From Aquabacter sediminis (GTDB taxonomy: Bacteria; Pseudomonadota; Alphaproteobacteria; Rhizobiales; Xanthobacteraceae): DNA of 64,000 nucleotides. The first letter of the stretch is position 1. Each line of letters opens with the position of its first letter. The position numbers and the translations under genes are program-made. This document shows, in pieces, positions 17,625-28,485 of the stretch. The stretch covers positions 124,001 to 188,000 of the forward strand of contig NZ_JARBFX010000005.1 in the NCBI RefSeq assembly GCF_028863665.1, written 5' to 3'. The notes under the pieces are model-generated. The model worked only from the letters and a program-made list of their open reading frames with translations, made no database searches and was not told the origin of the DNA.

Positions 17625-18587
17625 TCACAATTTGCGCAGGCTGACTTCCGCGATCTCGTGGTCGCCGGCCTTGCGCAGGATGAGGTCGGCGCGCTGGCGG
17701 GTGGGCAGGATGTTCTCCTGCAGATTGGGCAGGTTGATGCGGTTCCAGATGGACAGGGCCGTCTGGCGGGCCTCTTCTTCGGTCAGCTTGGAATAGCGGT
17801 GGAAGTAGGAGAGGGGATCCTTGAAGGCGGTTTCCCGCAGCCGCATGAAGCGCTGCACGTACCAGTGCTCCAGCACGTCCTCGTCGGCATCGATATAGAC
17901 CGAGAAGTCGAAGAAGTCGGAGACGAAGGGAATGCCGGTCCCGTCGCGGGGCAGGCGCCCGGTCTGGAGAACGTTCAGGCCCTCCACGATCAGGATGTCC
18001 GGGCGGTCCACCTCCACGCGCTGGTCGGGCATCACGTCATAAAAGAAGTGGCTGTAGAGCGGCGCGCGCACGGGCCGGCGGCCGGCCTTGATGTCGGTGA
18101 GGAAGGACAGGAGGAGGGGCAGGTCGTAGCTCTCGGGAAAGCCTTTCTTCTCCATCAGGCCTTCCTTCTCCAGCACCGCATTGGGCAGGAGGAAGCCGTC
18201 GGTGGTGACCAGATCCACCTTCGGCGTGTTCGGCCAGCGGGCGAGCAGGGCCTGGAGCACGCGGGCGGTGGTGGACTTGCCCACCGCCACCGAGCCGGCC
18301 ACCCCGATGATGTAGGGCATCTTGCCCTCGCCCCGCGCCCCATGGTCGAGGAAGTCGCTCATGGCCCGGAACAGTTTCTGCGTCGCCCCAACATAAAGGG
18401 AGAGGAGACGCGAGAGCGGCAGGTAGATCTCCTCCACCTCGTTCAGGGAGAGCCGGTCGTTGAGGCCCTGGAGGCGCACGATCTCTTCGGTGCGCAGCGG
18501 CATGGGCGTGTCACGCCGCAGCTCCGCCCAGTCGGCACGGGTGAAGGTGCGATAGGGTGAAAGACGAAGGTCCAGACGCTGGTCCAT
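17625..18587 (-). CDS. coaA: type I pantothenate kinase
   Basis: 320 residues from ATG 18587; an ATG at 18605 (MGEKRS) is also possible. It phosphorylates pantothenate, the first step of coenzyme A synthesis. The P-loop [12 protein letters not shown] is at 95-106, and [17 protein letters not shown] and the IVEGLNVLQ motif typify the prokaryotic type I (CoaA) fold. Last gene of the his run, immediately after hisE, as in many Hyphomicrobiales. Full length. Confidence 0.96.
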   Translation of the reverse strand: MDQRLDLRLSPYRTFTRADWAELRRDTPMPLRTEEIVRLQGLNDRLSLNEVEEIYLPLSRLLSLYVGATQKLFRAMSDFLDHGARGEGKMPYIIGVAGSVAVGKSTTARVLQALLARWPNTPKVDLVTTDGFLLPNAVLEKEGLMEKKGFPESYDLPLLLSFLTDIKAGRRPVRAPLYSHFFYDVMPDQRVEVDRPDILIVEGLNVLQTGRLPRDGTGIPFVSDFFDFSVYIDADEDVLEHWYVQRFMRLRETAFKDPLSYFHRYSKLTEEEARQTALSIWNRINLPNLQENILPTRQRADLILRKAGDHEIAEVSLRKL

Positions 18588-18612
18588 GCTGCGTTTCTCC
18601 CCCATGCCCGCC

Positions 18613-18942
18613 TCAGCCCTGCTTTCTCGACGCCTTTTCCGCGAGCCCGGACTGTCCGGTGCGCCGCGCCAGTTCGGCATGGACTTCGTCCAGCTCCACG
18701 CCGCGGGCATGGAGCAGGACGGCAAGATGATACAGCAGGTCGGCACTTTCGCCGATCAGCTCCTGATGGCTGCCGGACAAGGCGGCGATCACCGTCTCCA
18801 CCCCTTCCTCGCCCAGCTTCTGGGCGCACTTGGCGACGCCCTTGTCCAGAAGGGAGCGGGTGTAGGAGCTGCCGGCTTCCGCCGAGGCGCGTGCCGCGAC
18901 GATGCGTTCGAGATCGAGAAGCGTCACGCGGTCGTCGGACAT
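18613..18942 (-). CDS. hisE: phosphoribosyl-ATP diphosphatase
   Basis: 109 residues. It hydrolyses PR-ATP to PR-AMP, the second histidine step. The all-alpha MazG-like fold is indicated by [11 protein letters not shown] and [13 protein letters not shown], which carry the metal-binding acids. It is separate from HisI, which is not in this window. It follows hisF by 18 bases in the operon. Confidence 0.95.
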   Translation of the reverse strand: MSDDRVTLLDLERIVAARASAEAGSSYTRSLLDKGVAKCAQKLGEEGVETVIAALSGSHQELIGESADLLYHLAVLLHARGVELDEVHAELARRTGQSGLAEKASRKQG

Positions 18943-18960
18943 GGCTTGTCGCTCCTCGGT

Positions 18961-19737
18961 TCAGCCGTCGAGGCGCACGGGCAGGCCGGCGGCGGCGAGC
19001 CGGTCCTTGGCCTGGCGCACCGTGAAGGTGCCGAAATGGAAGATGGAGGCGGCCAGCACGGCGGAGGCGCCGCCTTCGCGCACGCCCTCCACCAGATGGT
19101 CGAGGGTGCCCACTCCGCCGGAAGCGATCACCGGCACGTGCACGGCATCCGAGATGGCGCGGGTGAGGGCCACGTCGAAGCCGAGGCCGGTGCCGTCCCG
19201 GTCCATGGAGGTGAGCAGGATTTCGCCGGCCCCGAGGTCCACCACCTCGCGGGCATAGGCGACCGCTTCCAGGCCCGTGGGCTTGCGCCCGCCATGGGTG
19301 AAGATTTCCCAGCGGTCCGGCTCGCCGGGGGCCGAGACCTTCTTGGCATCGATGGCCACCACGATGCACTGCTCGCCGAATTTCTCGGCTGCCTCGCCCA
19401 CGAAGGCGCGGCGGTTCACAGCGGCGGTGTTGATGGAGACCTTGTCGGCGCCCGCATGCAGCAAGGTGCGCACATCGTCCACGGTGCGCACGCCCCCGCC
19501 CACCGTGAGCGGCATGAAGCATTGTTCGGCCGTGCGCTGCACCACGTCCAGGATGGTGCCGCGATTTTCGTGGCTGGCGGTGATGTCCAGGAAGGTCAGT
19601 TCGTCGGCGCCGGCCGCGTCATAGGCGCGGGCGGCCTCCACCGGGTCGCCGGCATCGCGCAGGTCGACGAACTGCACACCCTTGACCACGCGCCCGTCCT
19701 TCACGTCCAGGCAGGGAATGACGCGGACTTTCAGCAT
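18961..19737 (-). CDS. hisF: imidazole glycerol phosphate synthase, cyclase subunit
   Basis: 258 residues, a complete TIM barrel. With HisH it converts PRFAR to IGP and AICAR using ammonia from glutamine. The catalytic Asp lies in [16 protein letters not shown] (D11) and the second in SMDRDGTG; the phosphate sites GGVRT and ASGGVGT are visible. Adjacent to hisA, its paralogue. Confidence 0.97.
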   Translation of the reverse strand: MLKVRVIPCLDVKDGRVVKGVQFVDLRDAGDPVEAARAYDAAGADELTFLDITASHENRGTILDVVQRTAEQCFMPLTVGGGVRTVDDVRTLLHAGADKVSINTAAVNRRAFVGEAAEKFGEQCIVVAIDAKKVSAPGEPDRWEIFTHGGRKPTGLEAVAYAREVVDLGAGEILLTSMDRDGTGLGFDVALTRAISDAVHVPVIASGGVGTLDHLVEGVREGGASAVLAASIFHFGTFTVRQAKDRLAAAGLPVRLDG

Positions 19738-19745
19738 GGCGGTCC

Positions 19746-20477
19746 TCAGCCCCGGCCGGCCACCAGCGCCAAGGCGGCGCCGGGGTCGAGACGGCCGTCA
19801 TAAAGCGCGCGCCCGGTGATGGCGCCGGCGAGCTTGGCGGCGCGGGGCTCGATCAGTGCTTCCACGTCCGCCAGCGAGGCAAGGCCGCCGGAGGCGATGA
19901 CGGGAATGTTGACCGCGTCCGCCAGCGCGATGGTGGCGTCCATGTTGAGGCCCTTCAGCAGGCCGTCGCGGGCGATGTCCGTATAGATGATGGCGGCAAC
20001 ACCGGCATCCTCGAAGCGGCGGGCGATGTCCTCGGCGGGCAAATCGGAGGTCTCCGCCCAGCCTTCCACCGCCACGCGGCCGTCGCGGGCATCCAGGCCC
20101 ACGGCCACGCGGCCGGGATGGGCGCGGGCCGCTTCCTTGACGAAGTCGGGGTCGCGCACGGCGGCGGTGCCGAGGATGACGCGGTTCACGCCCTTGCCGA
20201 GCCAGCCTTCCACGGTGGCCATGTCGCGGATGCCGCCCCCGAGCTGAACGGGAATGGAGACCGTCTCCAGGATGCGGTCCACCGCCGCCCCGTTCACCGG
20301 GCGCCCGGCAAAGGCGCCGTCGAGGTCCACCAGATGGAGATAGCGGAAGCCGATGGCCTCGAACTCGCCCGCCTGGGCGGCGGGGTCGCGGTTGAACACG
20401 GTGGCACGCGCCATGTCGCCCTGTTCCAGGCGCACGGCGAGGCCGTCCTTGAGGTCGATAGCAGGAAACAGGATCAC
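19746..20477 (-). CDS. hisA: ProFAR isomerase
   Basis: 243 residues starting with GTG at 20477, which overlaps the hisH stop (GTGA). It isomerises the ribosyl arm of ProFAR in histidine synthesis. The barrel begins [11 protein letters not shown] (D8) and the second catalytic Asp is in [16 protein letters not shown] and ASGGLAS bind phosphate. The overlap indicates translational coupling with hisH. Confidence 0.97.
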   Translation of the reverse strand: MILFPAIDLKDGLAVRLEQGDMARATVFNRDPAAQAGEFEAIGFRYLHLVDLDGAFAGRPVNGAAVDRILETVSIPVQLGGGIRDMATVEGWLGKGVNRVILGTAAVRDPDFVKEAARAHPGRVAVGLDARDGRVAVEGWAETSDLPAEDIARRFEDAGVAAIIYTDIARDGLLKGLNMDATIALADAVNIPVIASGGLASLADVEALIEPRAAKLAGAITGRALYDGRLDPGAALALVAGRG

Positions 20478-21121
20478 GGGTGCCACTTCAGGAAATTGGC
20501 GAGAAGGGCAAGGCCCAGCTTCTGGCTCTTCTCGGGGTGGAACTGGGTGCCGGCCACATTGCCGCGCGCCACCGCCGCGGTGACGGTGCCGCCATATTCG
20601 GTGGTCGCCAGCCGGTCGGCCGGGTCGGCCACATGCATGTGGTAGGAGTGGACGAAATAGGCATGGAGGCCATCGCGGCCCGTGGGGATGCCGTCGAACA
20701 GCGGGTGCACGCGCTCCAGCGTCAGCGTGTTCCAGCCCATGTGCGGGATCTTCAGGCTGGGGTCGGTGGGCTCGATGCGCACCACCTCGCCCTTGATCCA
20801 GCCAAGGCCCGCGGTCTCGCCATGCTCGAGCCCGCGCTCGGCCAGCAATTGAAGGCCGACGCAGATGCCGAGGAAGGGGCGGCCGCGCTGGTGCACGGCC
20901 TCTTCCAGCGCCTCCACCATGCCGGGAACGGCATCCAGGCCCCGCCGGCAATCGGCGAAGGCGCCGACTCCGGGCAGCACCACCCGGTCAGCGGTGCGCA
21001 CGATCTCGGGGTCGCTGGTGACGGCGATCCGCGGCGCGCCGAGGTCGAGCGCCGCCCGCTCCAGCGCTTTCGCGGCGGAGTGCAGGTTGCCCGATCCGTA
21101 ATCGACGATGGCGACGGTCAT
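20474..21121 (-). CDS. hisH: imidazole glycerol phosphate synthase, glutaminase subunit
   Basis: 215 residues of a class I glutamine amidotransferase. Nucleophile Cys in [13 protein letters not shown], His and Glu in [10 protein letters not shown]. It feeds ammonia to HisF. It overlaps the DUF2628 gene upstream by 4 bases (ATGA) and hisA downstream by 4 bases, so the three are tightly coupled. Confidence 0.97.
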   Translation of the reverse strand: MTVAIVDYGSGNLHSAAKALERAALDLGAPRIAVTSDPEIVRTADRVVLPGVGAFADCRRGLDAVPGMVEALEEAVHQRGRPFLGICVGLQLLAERGLEHGETAGLGWIKGEVVRIEPTDPSLKIPHMGWNTLTLERVHPLFDGIPTGRDGLHAYFVHSYHMHVADPADRLATTEYGGTVTAAVARGNVAGTQFHPEKSQKLGLALLANFLKWHP

Positions 21122-21588
21122 GATGCACGCGGCTCCGGGAAGGATCCGATGATGGACGCGCCCGGCCGGGTGGGACGGGGCGAAATGAAGCCGGCGCGCA
21201 GGGTGCGTGGCGTCCAGCGCTTGAAGAAGCGGCGCTCCGCCTCGTCGCGGTCGCGCCCGGTGACGACGCCCGCCTCCTCATAGCCCAGGCGCCGCAGCTT
21301 GCGGACGCGCAGGTCGGGCAGTTCCAGGGCCACCAGCAGGTGCAGGCCCAGCGTCCCCGCCGCACCCACCACATCCGGCAGGCCGAGGGCAATCTCGATC
21401 GCGGCCAGACCGAGGCTTGCCGCCAGAAAGACGGCGAAGGCCAGCCACAGGCGATAACGCAGCAGGGCGAAGGGCGCGAACAGGAAGGCGAGAAGGGACA
21501 CCTTCTCGCGCACCAGCACCACCCGCTCCGCGCTCTGCATCGGCGTGTCGTTCACCTGGTCCAGGATCAGGACGCTCCAGACGGCCAT
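21118..21588 (-). CDS. DUF2628 membrane protein in the his operon
   Basis: 156 residues with two or three hydrophobic segments between residues 30 and 95 ([20 protein letters not shown] and following) and a basic C-terminal tail. The N-terminal [21 protein letters not shown] pattern is that of DUF2628, a family often found between hisB and hisH in Hyphomicrobiales. No biochemical role is known. Confidence 0.8.
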   Translation of the reverse strand: MAVWSVLILDQVNDTPMQSAERVVLVREKVSLLAFLFAPFALLRYRLWLAFAVFLAASLGLAAIEIALGLPDVVGAAGTLGLHLLVALELPDLRVRKLRRLGYEEAGVVTGRDRDEAERRFFKRWTPRTLRAGFISPRPTRPGASIIGSFPEPRAS

Positions 21589-21608
21589 TTGGCTCTCCGC
21601 ACGCGCGC

Positions 21609-22202
21609 TCAGACGCCGAGCGCGCCCTTGGTGGACGGGATCTCTCCAGCCGCAGCCGGGTCGATGGCCACCGCCGCGCGCAGCGCACGGGCGAGGCCCT
21701 TGAAGCAGCTTTCGGCGATGTGGTGGTTGTTGTCGCCGTAGAGCGTCTCCACATGCAGCGTCACGCCCGCATTGGAGGCGAACGCCTGGAAGAATTCGCG
21801 CACCAGCTCGGTGTCGAACTCCCCGATCTTGGGCGCGCTGAAGGACGTGCGGAACACCAGATAGGGCCGGCCGGAAATGTCCAGCGCCACGCGGGTCAGC
21901 GTCTCGTCCATGGGCAGGTGCAGATCGGCATAGCGTGTGATCCCGCGCATGTCGCCGAGCGCGCGGCGCACCGCCTGGCCGAGCACGATGCCCACATCCT
22001 CGGTGGTGTGGTGGAAGTCCACATGCAGGTCGCCTTCGGCCACGATGTCCAGGTCAAACCGGGCGTGACGGGCGAGGAGGTCGAGCATATGGTCCAGGAA
22101 GCCGATGCCCGTGGCCACGTGATTGCGGCCCGTCCCGTCGAGGTTGACGGACAGGCGCACCTTCGTTTCCTTCGTCTCGCGGACGATCTCGGCCTTACGC
22201 AT
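21609..22202 (-). CDS. hisB: imidazoleglycerol-phosphate dehydratase
   Basis: 197 residues, the monofunctional type without a phosphatase domain. It dehydrates IGP to imidazole acetol phosphate. The two metal-binding repeats are seen as [11 protein letters not shown] and [18 protein letters not shown]. First gene of the his run in this window, with 212 bases to the divergent gene at 22415 for a promoter. Confidence 0.97.
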   Translation of the reverse strand: MRKAEIVRETKETKVRLSVNLDGTGRNHVATGIGFLDHMLDLLARHARFDLDIVAEGDLHVDFHHTTEDVGIVLGQAVRRALGDMRGITRYADLHLPMDETLTRVALDISGRPYLVFRTSFSAPKIGEFDTELVREFFQAFASNAGVTLHVETLYGDNNHHIAESCFKGLARALRAAVAIDPAAAGEIPSTKGALGV

Positions 22203-22414
22203 GGAACTCCTCCAAGGCCGCGCCTTCTAGCAGTTTGGGTGCTGCAACGCCATATGGCGATTGCATGACGCGGCGCGCGGGTGTGCAAGGGGCTCGCGGC
22301 ACCCGGCACCCGGCTGCCGCACCCCGTGCGGCCCGACGATCCTACGGGCGTGCCATTCCCCTTGAGTCCGTCCGCTCCCTCCTCTTCTATGCGCCTGCGT
22401 CGAGAGGATGAAGA

Positions 22415-22996
22415 ATGGCCCTAGCCACAGATCCGCAGCTTTATGTGCATGTGCGCGTGGTGATGGGCATGATTCTCGGCCTGTCCGTGACGCGCATCCT
22501 GAGCGGCATCGCCAAGTTCATCCAGCACCCGCATGAGCATCAGATCAGCCGTATCCATTTGGGATGGGCGGTTGTGACGCTTTTGAGCGCGGTCATGTTC
22601 TGGTGGTGGGAATATCGACTCTCGTGGATCGAGTGGAATTTCGCCATATATTTCTTCGTTCTTGTTTATGCCAGCGTATTTTATTTCATGTGCGTCATTC
22701 TCTTTCCGGACCATCTCGGGGAATATGGCAGCTATAGCTCTTATTTCTATGCCAAACGCCGCTGGTTCTTTGGCATCCTCGCTTTGTCCCATATGCTGGA
22801 CATGATCGACACCTCCTTGAAGGGCATGGAATATGTCCGCCTCGTGGGGGCGCTCCAGGCTTCGGTGTCGGTCCTGCTGATCGCCGGCTGCCTGGTCGCC
22901 ATGCGCACGAAAAGCCCAAGGTTTCATGCCGCCTTCCTGGTGGTGGCGCTCGGCTGCCAGATCCTGCTCATCGCCCAACAACTTTACACCCTGTAA
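22415..22996 (+). CDS. hypothetical membrane protein
   Basis: 193 residues with about five or six hydrophobic helices, rich in Tyr, Phe and Trp (FWWWEYRLSWIEWNFAIYFF). No domain recognised. It ends 15 bases before the alpha/beta hydrolase gene and may share its transcript. Confidence 0.7.
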   Translation: MALATDPQLYVHVRVVMGMILGLSVTRILSGIAKFIQHPHEHQISRIHLGWAVVTLLSAVMFWWWEYRLSWIEWNFAIYFFVLVYASVFYFMCVILFPDHLGEYGSYSSYFYAKRRWFFGILALSHMLDMIDTSLKGMEYVRLVGALQASVSVLLIAGCLVAMRTKSPRFHAAFLVVALGCQILLIAQQLYTL

Positions 22997-23011
22997 CAAG
23001 CGGAGGCCCTT

Positions 23012-23803
23012 ATGTCCGAATTCGCCACCAATGACGGCCTGATGCTTGCCTATGACGTGGCGGGGGAGGGGGCTCCGCTGCTCATCATTGGTGGCCTGTC
23101 TGCGGACCGGGCCTTCTGGTCCTTCAGCCGGCCGCATCTGACGGGCCTTCGCACCATCTGCTTCGACAACCGCGACATCGGGGCCAGTTCCCAGGCTTCC
23201 GCCGGCTACCGCGTCACCGACATGGCGCGCGACGCGCTGGCGGTGCTGGATGCGGCGGGGCTGGAGCGGGCCCATGTGCTCGGCCATTCCATGGGCGGCC
23301 TCATCGCCCAGGAACTGGCGCTCATGGCGCCCGAGCGGGTGGACCGGCTGGTGCTCTGCAACACCCTCGGCCGGCAAAATCTCTATACGCGTGAACTCCT
23401 TGGCTTGCTGGTGCGGCTGCGCACGGAGATTGCAGACCCCATCCTCTATGTCTCGACGCTCGCCACCTTCACGCTTGGGCGCGACACGCTGGCCCAGGTG
23501 CCGCTCGGCGCCATCGCCCAGGCGACGGTGGAGGCGGGCCCCCTCCAGCCGGTGGCGGGCTTCACCCGCCAGGCGCAGGCCTGCGCCGATGCGGACACCC
23601 TCGACCGGATCGGCGCCATCCGCGCGCGGACCCTGGTCCTGTCGAGCCCCGATGACCGCTTCTTCGCCCAGCCCTTCGCCGACGCGCTCATCGCCGCCAT
23701 TCCGGGTGCCACGGGCGTTACGGTGCCGCACACCGGCCATTGCCCCATGGTGGAAGCCCCCGAAGTCTTCGCCGGCGCCGTGCGCGGCTTTCTGCTGGGC
23801 TGA
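23012..23803 (+). CDS. alpha/beta hydrolase
   Basis: 263 residues. Nucleophile elbow GHSMGG (S93), acid in SSPDDRFF and catalytic His in HTGHCPM complete the triad; the oxyanion hole is near IIGGLSADRAF. The size and motifs fit the 3-oxoadipate enol-lactonase/esterase-like group, but no substrate can be assigned and there are no aromatic-degradation genes alongside. Confidence 0.88.
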   Translation: MSEFATNDGLMLAYDVAGEGAPLLIIGGLSADRAFWSFSRPHLTGLRTICFDNRDIGASSQASAGYRVTDMARDALAVLDAAGLERAHVLGHSMGGLIAQELALMAPERVDRLVLCNTLGRQNLYTRELLGLLVRLRTEIADPILYVSTLATFTLGRDTLAQVPLGAIAQATVEAGPLQPVAGFTRQAQACADADTLDRIGAIRARTLVLSSPDDRFFAQPFADALIAAIPGATGVTVPHTGHCPMVEAPEVFAGAVRGFLLG

Positions 23804-23880
23804 GCGTGCCGCCTTGGCGGGGGCGGGACATTGCGCCGGCGCGGGAACGCCTTAAGTAAGAGGCGCAATCGGAGCCCCAA

Positions 23881-24426
23881 ATGCATTCTCCCGACACCAT
23901 CTATGGCACCACAATCGTATCCGTGCGCAAGGGCAACCGGGTTGCCATTGCCGGCGACGGCCAGGTCACGCTCGGCCAGACGGTGCTCAAGGCCAATGCC
24001 CGCAAGGTGCGCCGGCTCGGCAAGGGCGATGTGATCGGCGGCTTTGCGGGGGCGACAGCCGATGCCTTCACCCTGTTTGAGCGCCTGGAAGCCAAGCTCG
24101 AGCAGTATCCCGGCCAGTTGCAGCGTGCGGCGGTGGAATTGGCCAAGGACTGGCGGACGGACCGCTATCTGCGGCGCCTTGAGGCCATGATGATCGTGGC
24201 CGACGCCAATATCACGCTGGTGCTCACCGGCACGGGCGACGTCCTGGAGCCCGAAGCGGGCGTTGCCGGCATCGGCTCCGGTGGCTCCTTCGCGCTGGCG
24301 GCGGCCCGGGCGCTGCTGGACCGGGAGGAGGATCCGGAAGTGATCGTGCGTCGCTCCCTGGAGATCGCCGCCGACATCTGCGTCTACACCAATCGCAACA
24401 TCGTCATCGAGACCATCGGCGGCTGA
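23881..24426 (+). CDS. hslV: ATP-dependent protease, proteolytic subunit HslV
   Basis: 181 residues. It is the peptidase chamber of the HslUV protease. The N-terminal catalytic Thr lies in [20 protein letters not shown] after a short propeptide, as usual in alphaproteobacteria. Followed by hslU after 47 bases; both act on misfolded proteins under heat stress. Confidence 0.97.
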   Translation: MHSPDTIYGTTIVSVRKGNRVAIAGDGQVTLGQTVLKANARKVRRLGKGDVIGGFAGATADAFTLFERLEAKLEQYPGQLQRAAVELAKDWRTDRYLRRLEAMMIVADANITLVLTGTGDVLEPEAGVAGIGSGGSFALAAARALLDREEDPEVIVRRSLEIAADICVYTNRNIVIETIGG

Positions 24427-24473
24427 GCGTCGCGTTCGCCGCCGACCGCCTGCCGCGTTACGAAAGAAGACCC

Positions 24474-25781
24474 ATGAGCGACTTTTCCCCCCGCGAGATC
24501 GTCTCCGAGCTCGATCGCCATATTGTCGGCCAGGGCAAGGCCAAACGCGCGGTGGCCATCGCCTTGCGCAACCGCTGGCGTCGGCAGCAGCTCGAAGGCC
24601 ATATGCGCGAGGAAGTGCTGCCCAAGAACATCCTCATGATCGGCCCCACCGGCGTCGGCAAGACCGAGATCTCCCGCCGCCTTGCGCGCCTGGCTGGCGC
24701 GCCCTTCCTGAAGGTGGAAGCCACCAAGTTCACGGAAGTGGGCTATGTGGGCCGCGACGTGGAACAGATCGTCCGCGATCTCGTGGAGGTGGGCATCGGC
24801 CTTGTGCGCGACGCCAAGCGCAAGGACGTGCAGGCCCGCGCGCACCTCGCCGCCGAGGAGCGCGTGCTGGATGCCCTGGTGGGCGCAAGCTCTTCCTCGG
24901 CCACCCGCGAGGCGTTCCGCAAGCGCCTGCGGGCCGGGGAACTGGACGACAAGGAAGTGGAGATCGAGGTCCAGGCCGGCGGCCAGGGCATGCCCATGTT
25001 CGAAATCCCCGGCATGCCCGGCGCGCAGATGGGCGCGGTCTCCCTGGGCGACATGCTCGGCAAGGCCTTCGGAGGCCGCACCCGCACCCGCCGCGTGCTG
25101 GTGAAGGATGCCCATCCGCTGCTCCTCACGGAGGAGGCGGACAAGCTCATCGACCAAGAGGCCACCACACAGGAGGCCATCCATGCGGTGGAGAATAACG
25201 GCATCGTCTTCCTGGACGAGATCGACAAGATTGCCGGCCGGGAAGGGCGCTCGGGTGCCGATGTCTCCCGCGAGGGCGTGCAGCGGGACCTCCTGCCCCT
25301 GATCGAAGGGACGACGGTCTCCACCAAGCACGGGCCGGTGAAGACCGATCATATCCTCTTCATCGCCTCCGGCGCCTTCCATGTGTCCAAGCCCTCCGAC
25401 CTGCTGCCGGAATTGCAGGGCCGCCTGCCCATCCGCGTGGAGCTGGAGGCTCTCACCCGCGCCGACTTCGTGCGCATCCTCACCGAGACCGAGGCGAGCC
25501 TCGTCAAGCAGCAGGTGGCGCTGATGGCCACTGAGGGCGTGACCCTCGACATCACCCCCGAAGCCGTGGAAGCCATTGCGGATGTGGCGGTGGAGGTGAA
25601 TTCCAGCGTCGAGAATATCGGCGCCCGCCGCCTCCAGACGGTGATGGAGCGGGTTCTGGACGACCTGTCCTTCACCGCGCCGGACCGCTCGGGGGAGCAG
25701 GTGGTGATCGATGCGGATTATGTGCGCCAGCGGGTGAGCGACCTCGCCAAGAATGCCGACCTCAGCCGCTTCATCCTCTGA
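24474..25781 (+). CDS. hslU: ATP-dependent protease, ATPase subunit HslU
   Basis: 435 residues of the AAA+ Clp/HslU family. It unfolds substrates for HslV. Walker [15 protein letters not shown] (about 60-75) and Walker B FLDEIDKI are visible, with the intervening I-domain and the C-terminal tail DLSRFIL that docks into HslV. Confidence 0.97.
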   Translation: MSDFSPREIVSELDRHIVGQGKAKRAVAIALRNRWRRQQLEGHMREEVLPKNILMIGPTGVGKTEISRRLARLAGAPFLKVEATKFTEVGYVGRDVEQIVRDLVEVGIGLVRDAKRKDVQARAHLAAEERVLDALVGASSSSATREAFRKRLRAGELDDKEVEIEVQAGGQGMPMFEIPGMPGAQMGAVSLGDMLGKAFGGRTRTRRVLVKDAHPLLLTEEADKLIDQEATTQEAIHAVENNGIVFLDEIDKIAGREGRSGADVSREGVQRDLLPLIEGTTVSTKHGPVKTDHILFIASGAFHVSKPSDLLPELQGRLPIRVELEALTRADFVRILTETEASLVKQQVALMATEGVTLDITPEAVEAIADVAVEVNSSVENIGARRLQTVMERVLDDLSFTAPDRSGEQVVIDADYVRQRVSDLAKNADLSRFIL

Positions 25782-26310
25782 GGGGCGGTCCTGGTCATCA
25801 GCGGACACTCGCCCTCTGCGGACACTGGCAGTCTCCGAACAGATGGATCGCATTGCCGACCATCTGTTCGGGCCACATCGCAGGGCAGGTTTTAAGAAAA
25901 ATATCCTAGACCATATTCCTAATTCCTCGCCCCTCTGCTATGGTTGTCCCACCTGGCACCAAGGAGGGGCGCGTCCGGAGCGGCCCGACGGGTGGTGTCG
26001 GGGGCGGGTGTCCGACGGGACGAGGCTTAACGCACCTCGCGCCCGTTAGCAGAGGAGGCTGAAGGCCCAGGCGCACCGATCCGGTTCTGGTTCGGCCGGT
26101 GCTGATGGGAGAACCTGTTGCCCACGCGGCGCAGGGCCGAGGCCATAAATCCCCGCGCGGGAGCGGACGGAGCGAGGCTCCGACGTCATCCTACACTTCT
26201 ACGGCGCGCCGCCGCGCGCCGGCCGCTCCCGCATCCCTCCACCCCTGCCGATGGCGGGGATGTTGGTGCTGGGGCGTCAGAGGGGGCGCTTGCTCGTGGC
26301 GTTGTGTCCT
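25782..26310. other. gene-free G+C-rich stretch after hslU
   Basis: No coding region is supported here. The first part (25880-25930) is A+T-rich, like a promoter; it is followed by about 250 bases with many self-complementary G/C runs such as GGGTGGTGTCGG and CCGACGGG. This could be a structured RNA, but it does not match tmRNA, RNase P RNA, 4.5S RNA or 6S RNA as I know them. The 215-bp repeat array starts directly after it. Confidence 0.35.
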
Positions 26311-27335
26311 TGCCCCCTCCCCAACCCTCCCCCGCTTCGCGGGAGAGGGGGCCGGTTCCGCCGGGGGAGAGGTCTGGATGACGGACGCTGAGGCAGAGCA
26401 GAGCTACCGCTCCGCCCAGGCGCACCAAAGTCCCCTCTCCCGCAAGGCGGGGGAGGGATAGGGAGGGGGCAAAGAGCCAGCGGCAGGGCGTAGCCTGGGG
26501 GGAAGAGGACGCTTCACTGTCCGCCATTCCCCCTCCCCAACCCTCCCCCGCTTCGCGGGAGAGGGGGCCGGTTCCGCCGGGGGAGAGGACTGGATGACGG
26601 ACGCTGAGGCAGAGCAGAGCTACCGCTCCGCCCAGGCGCACCAAAGTCCCCTCTCCCGCGAAGCGGGGGAGGGATGGGGAGGGGGCAAAGAGCCAGCGGC
26701 AGGGGGTAGCCTGGGGGAAGAGGACGCTTCACTGTCCGCCATTCCCTCTCCCCAACCCTCCCCCGCTTCGCGGGAGAGGGGGCCGGTTCCGCCGGGGGAG
26801 AGGACTGGATGACGGACGCCGAGGCAGAGCAGAGCTACCGCTCCGCCCAGGCGCACCAAAGTCCCCTCTCCCGCGAGGCGGGGGAGGGATGGGGAGGGGG
26901 CAAAGAGCCAGCGGCAGGGCGTAGCCTGGGGGAAGAGGACGCTTCACTGTCCGCCATTCCCCCTCCCCGACCCTCCCCCGCTTTGCGGGAGAGGGGGCCG
27001 GTTCCGCCGGGGGAGAGGACTGGATGACGGACGCTGAGGCAGAGCGGAGCTACCGCTCCGCCCGGGCGCACCAAAGTCCCCTCTCCCGCAAGGCGGGGGA
27101 GGGCTAGGGAGGGGGCAAAGAGCCTGCGGCAGGGCGTAGCCTGGGGGAAGAGGACGCTTCACTGTCCGCCATTCCCCCTCCCCAACCCTCCCCCGCTTTG
27201 CGGGAGAGGGGGCCGGTTCCGCCGGGGGAGAGGTCTGGATGACGGACGCTGAGGCAGAGCAGAGCTACCGCTCCGCCCGGGCGCACCAAAGTCCCCTCTC
27301 CCGCAAGGCGGGGGAGGGATAGGGAGGGGGAACAG
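26311..27335. repeat. tandem array of about 4.8 copies of a 215-bp unit with long inverted arms
   Basis: Conserved landmark ATTCC falls at 26526, 26741, 26956 and 27171, exactly 215 bases apart; the first copy starts incompletely at 26311 and the last ends near 27335. Each unit contains two arms of about 38 bases that are near-perfect reverse complements (in unit 2: 26529-26567 and 26648-26686), separated by about 80 bases. Each could fold into a large hairpin. Many short open frames on both strands (72-90 residues, repeated) come from the periodicity and are not genes. The array lies between hslU and a Nudix gene, both facing it. Confidence 0.93.
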
Positions 27336-27369
27336 GGAGGGCGCGCGGGCGCCGCAAGATCACGCCCGC

Positions 27370-27813
27370 TCACCACCGATCCGTCCGCTCGCTCTCACCC
27401 CGCACTTCCGCAAGGCGGCGGGCGGTGCCGGGGGAGGTGTCGGCGGGCGGCGCGTCGAGGGGGAAGAAGGCGATTTCGCGGATTTCCGCATTGGGCTTGG
27501 GCGTCGGCCCACGGGAGAAGGCGGGCACGAGGAAGCAGGCCACATGGTCGCGACCCCCGAAGCGGGCGTTGAAATAGAGGCCGTGCAGCACAAGCGGCGC
27601 GGTGGCGGAAACGTTGGTCTCCTCCAGCAATTCCCGCCGCGCGGCGGCCTCGGCGCTCTCACCCGCATCCACGCCGCCGCCCGGCAAATGCCAGCCGGGC
27701 GCATAGCCGTGGCGGACCAGCAGCACATGGCCGCTCTCGTCCCGCACGATGGTGCGAACGCCAAGGGTGAGGCCATGGGTGAGACGGCGCAGGAGCGGGC
27801 GGAAGGGCAGCAT
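27370..27813 (-). CDS. Nudix hydrolase
   Basis: 147 residues. The Nudix box GGGVDAGESAEAAARRELLEETNV fits GX5EX7REUXEEXGU apart from the last position. Nudix enzymes hydrolyse nucleoside diphosphates linked to other groups. The substrate is unknown. It is preceded on the same strand by a glutathione S-transferase gene. Confidence 0.9.
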   Translation of the reverse strand: MLPFRPLLRRLTHGLTLGVRTIVRDESGHVLLVRHGYAPGWHLPGGGVDAGESAEAAARRELLEETNVSATAPLVLHGLYFNARFGGRDHVACFLVPAFSRGPTPKPNAEIREIAFFPLDAPPADTSPGTARRLAEVRGESERTDRW

Positions 27814-27858
27814 GATCCGATTCTAAAGCCCTTCCGGCGCTGCGCCGCAAGGCCCGGC

Positions 27859-28485
27859 TCAGGCCTTGGTCGCCTGCTCCAGTTCGGCGAGGCCTTCCGC
27901 CTCGATGGCCTCGGCGCGCTGGAAGGCGGGGCGGGCGACGCAGCGGGCCACATAGGCTTCCAGCACCGGCCGATCCTTCACCAGCTTGAGCAGGTGCATT
28001 CCGTACCACAGGCTCATGCCCAGCATGATATCGGCGGCGGAAAAGCGCTCGCCCAGCACCCACGGACCGGTGGACAACTGGTCTTCCAGCACGCCCATGA
28101 CCTGGTCGAAGCTGCCCCAGCCGGCCGAGCGCGACGGAATGGCAACGCCCGCCATGCGCTCCACGAAGGCGGCTTCCATGCAGGCCGTATCGAAGAACAT
28201 CCAATGCAGATAGGCGCCGCGGGCGGGATCGCCGATACCAGGCGCGAGGCGCCCGTCGGGGGTAAGGTCCGCCACATAGGCGCAGATGGCACCGCTCTCG
28301 GCGAGCCGGGTCGGGCCATCCTCCAAGGCGGGCACCTTCATCATGGGATTGATGGCCCGGTACTCCGCGCTCTTGAGGCGCGCGCTGCCCAGCGGCACCA
28401 TCTCCCGCTCATAGGCCAGGCCTGATTCCTCCAGCAGCCAGAGGGTGCGGAAGGCGCGGCTGTGGGGAGCCCAATAAAGCTTCAT
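27859..28485 (-). CDS. glutathione S-transferase family protein
   Basis: 208 residues from the ATG at 28485, with AGGAGG 7 bases upstream. N-terminal thioredoxin-like domain (PHSRAFRTLWLLEE; cis-Pro in MMKVPALEDG; ESGAICAYVAD) and C-terminal helical domain. Substrate unknown. Upstream and divergent is the TPP riboswitch of the thiamine operon. Confidence 0.9.
   Translation of the reverse strand: MKLYWAPHSRAFRTLWLLEESGLAYEREMVPLGSARLKSAEYRAINPMMKVPALEDGPTRLAESGAICAYVADLTPDGRLAPGIGDPARGAYLHWMFFDTACMEAAFVERMAGVAIPSRSAGWGSFDQVMGVLEDQLSTGPWVLGERFSAADIMLGMSLWYGMHLLKLVKDRPVLEAYVARCVARPAFQRAEAIEAEGLAELEQATKA

Noticed and set aside
26311-27335. CRISPR array
   Set aside because: Units are 215 bases with no variable spacers and no cas genes.
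26099-27376. Repeated 72-90-residue open frames on both strands
   Set aside because: They are created by the 215-bp periodicity; codon use and motifs do not support proteins.
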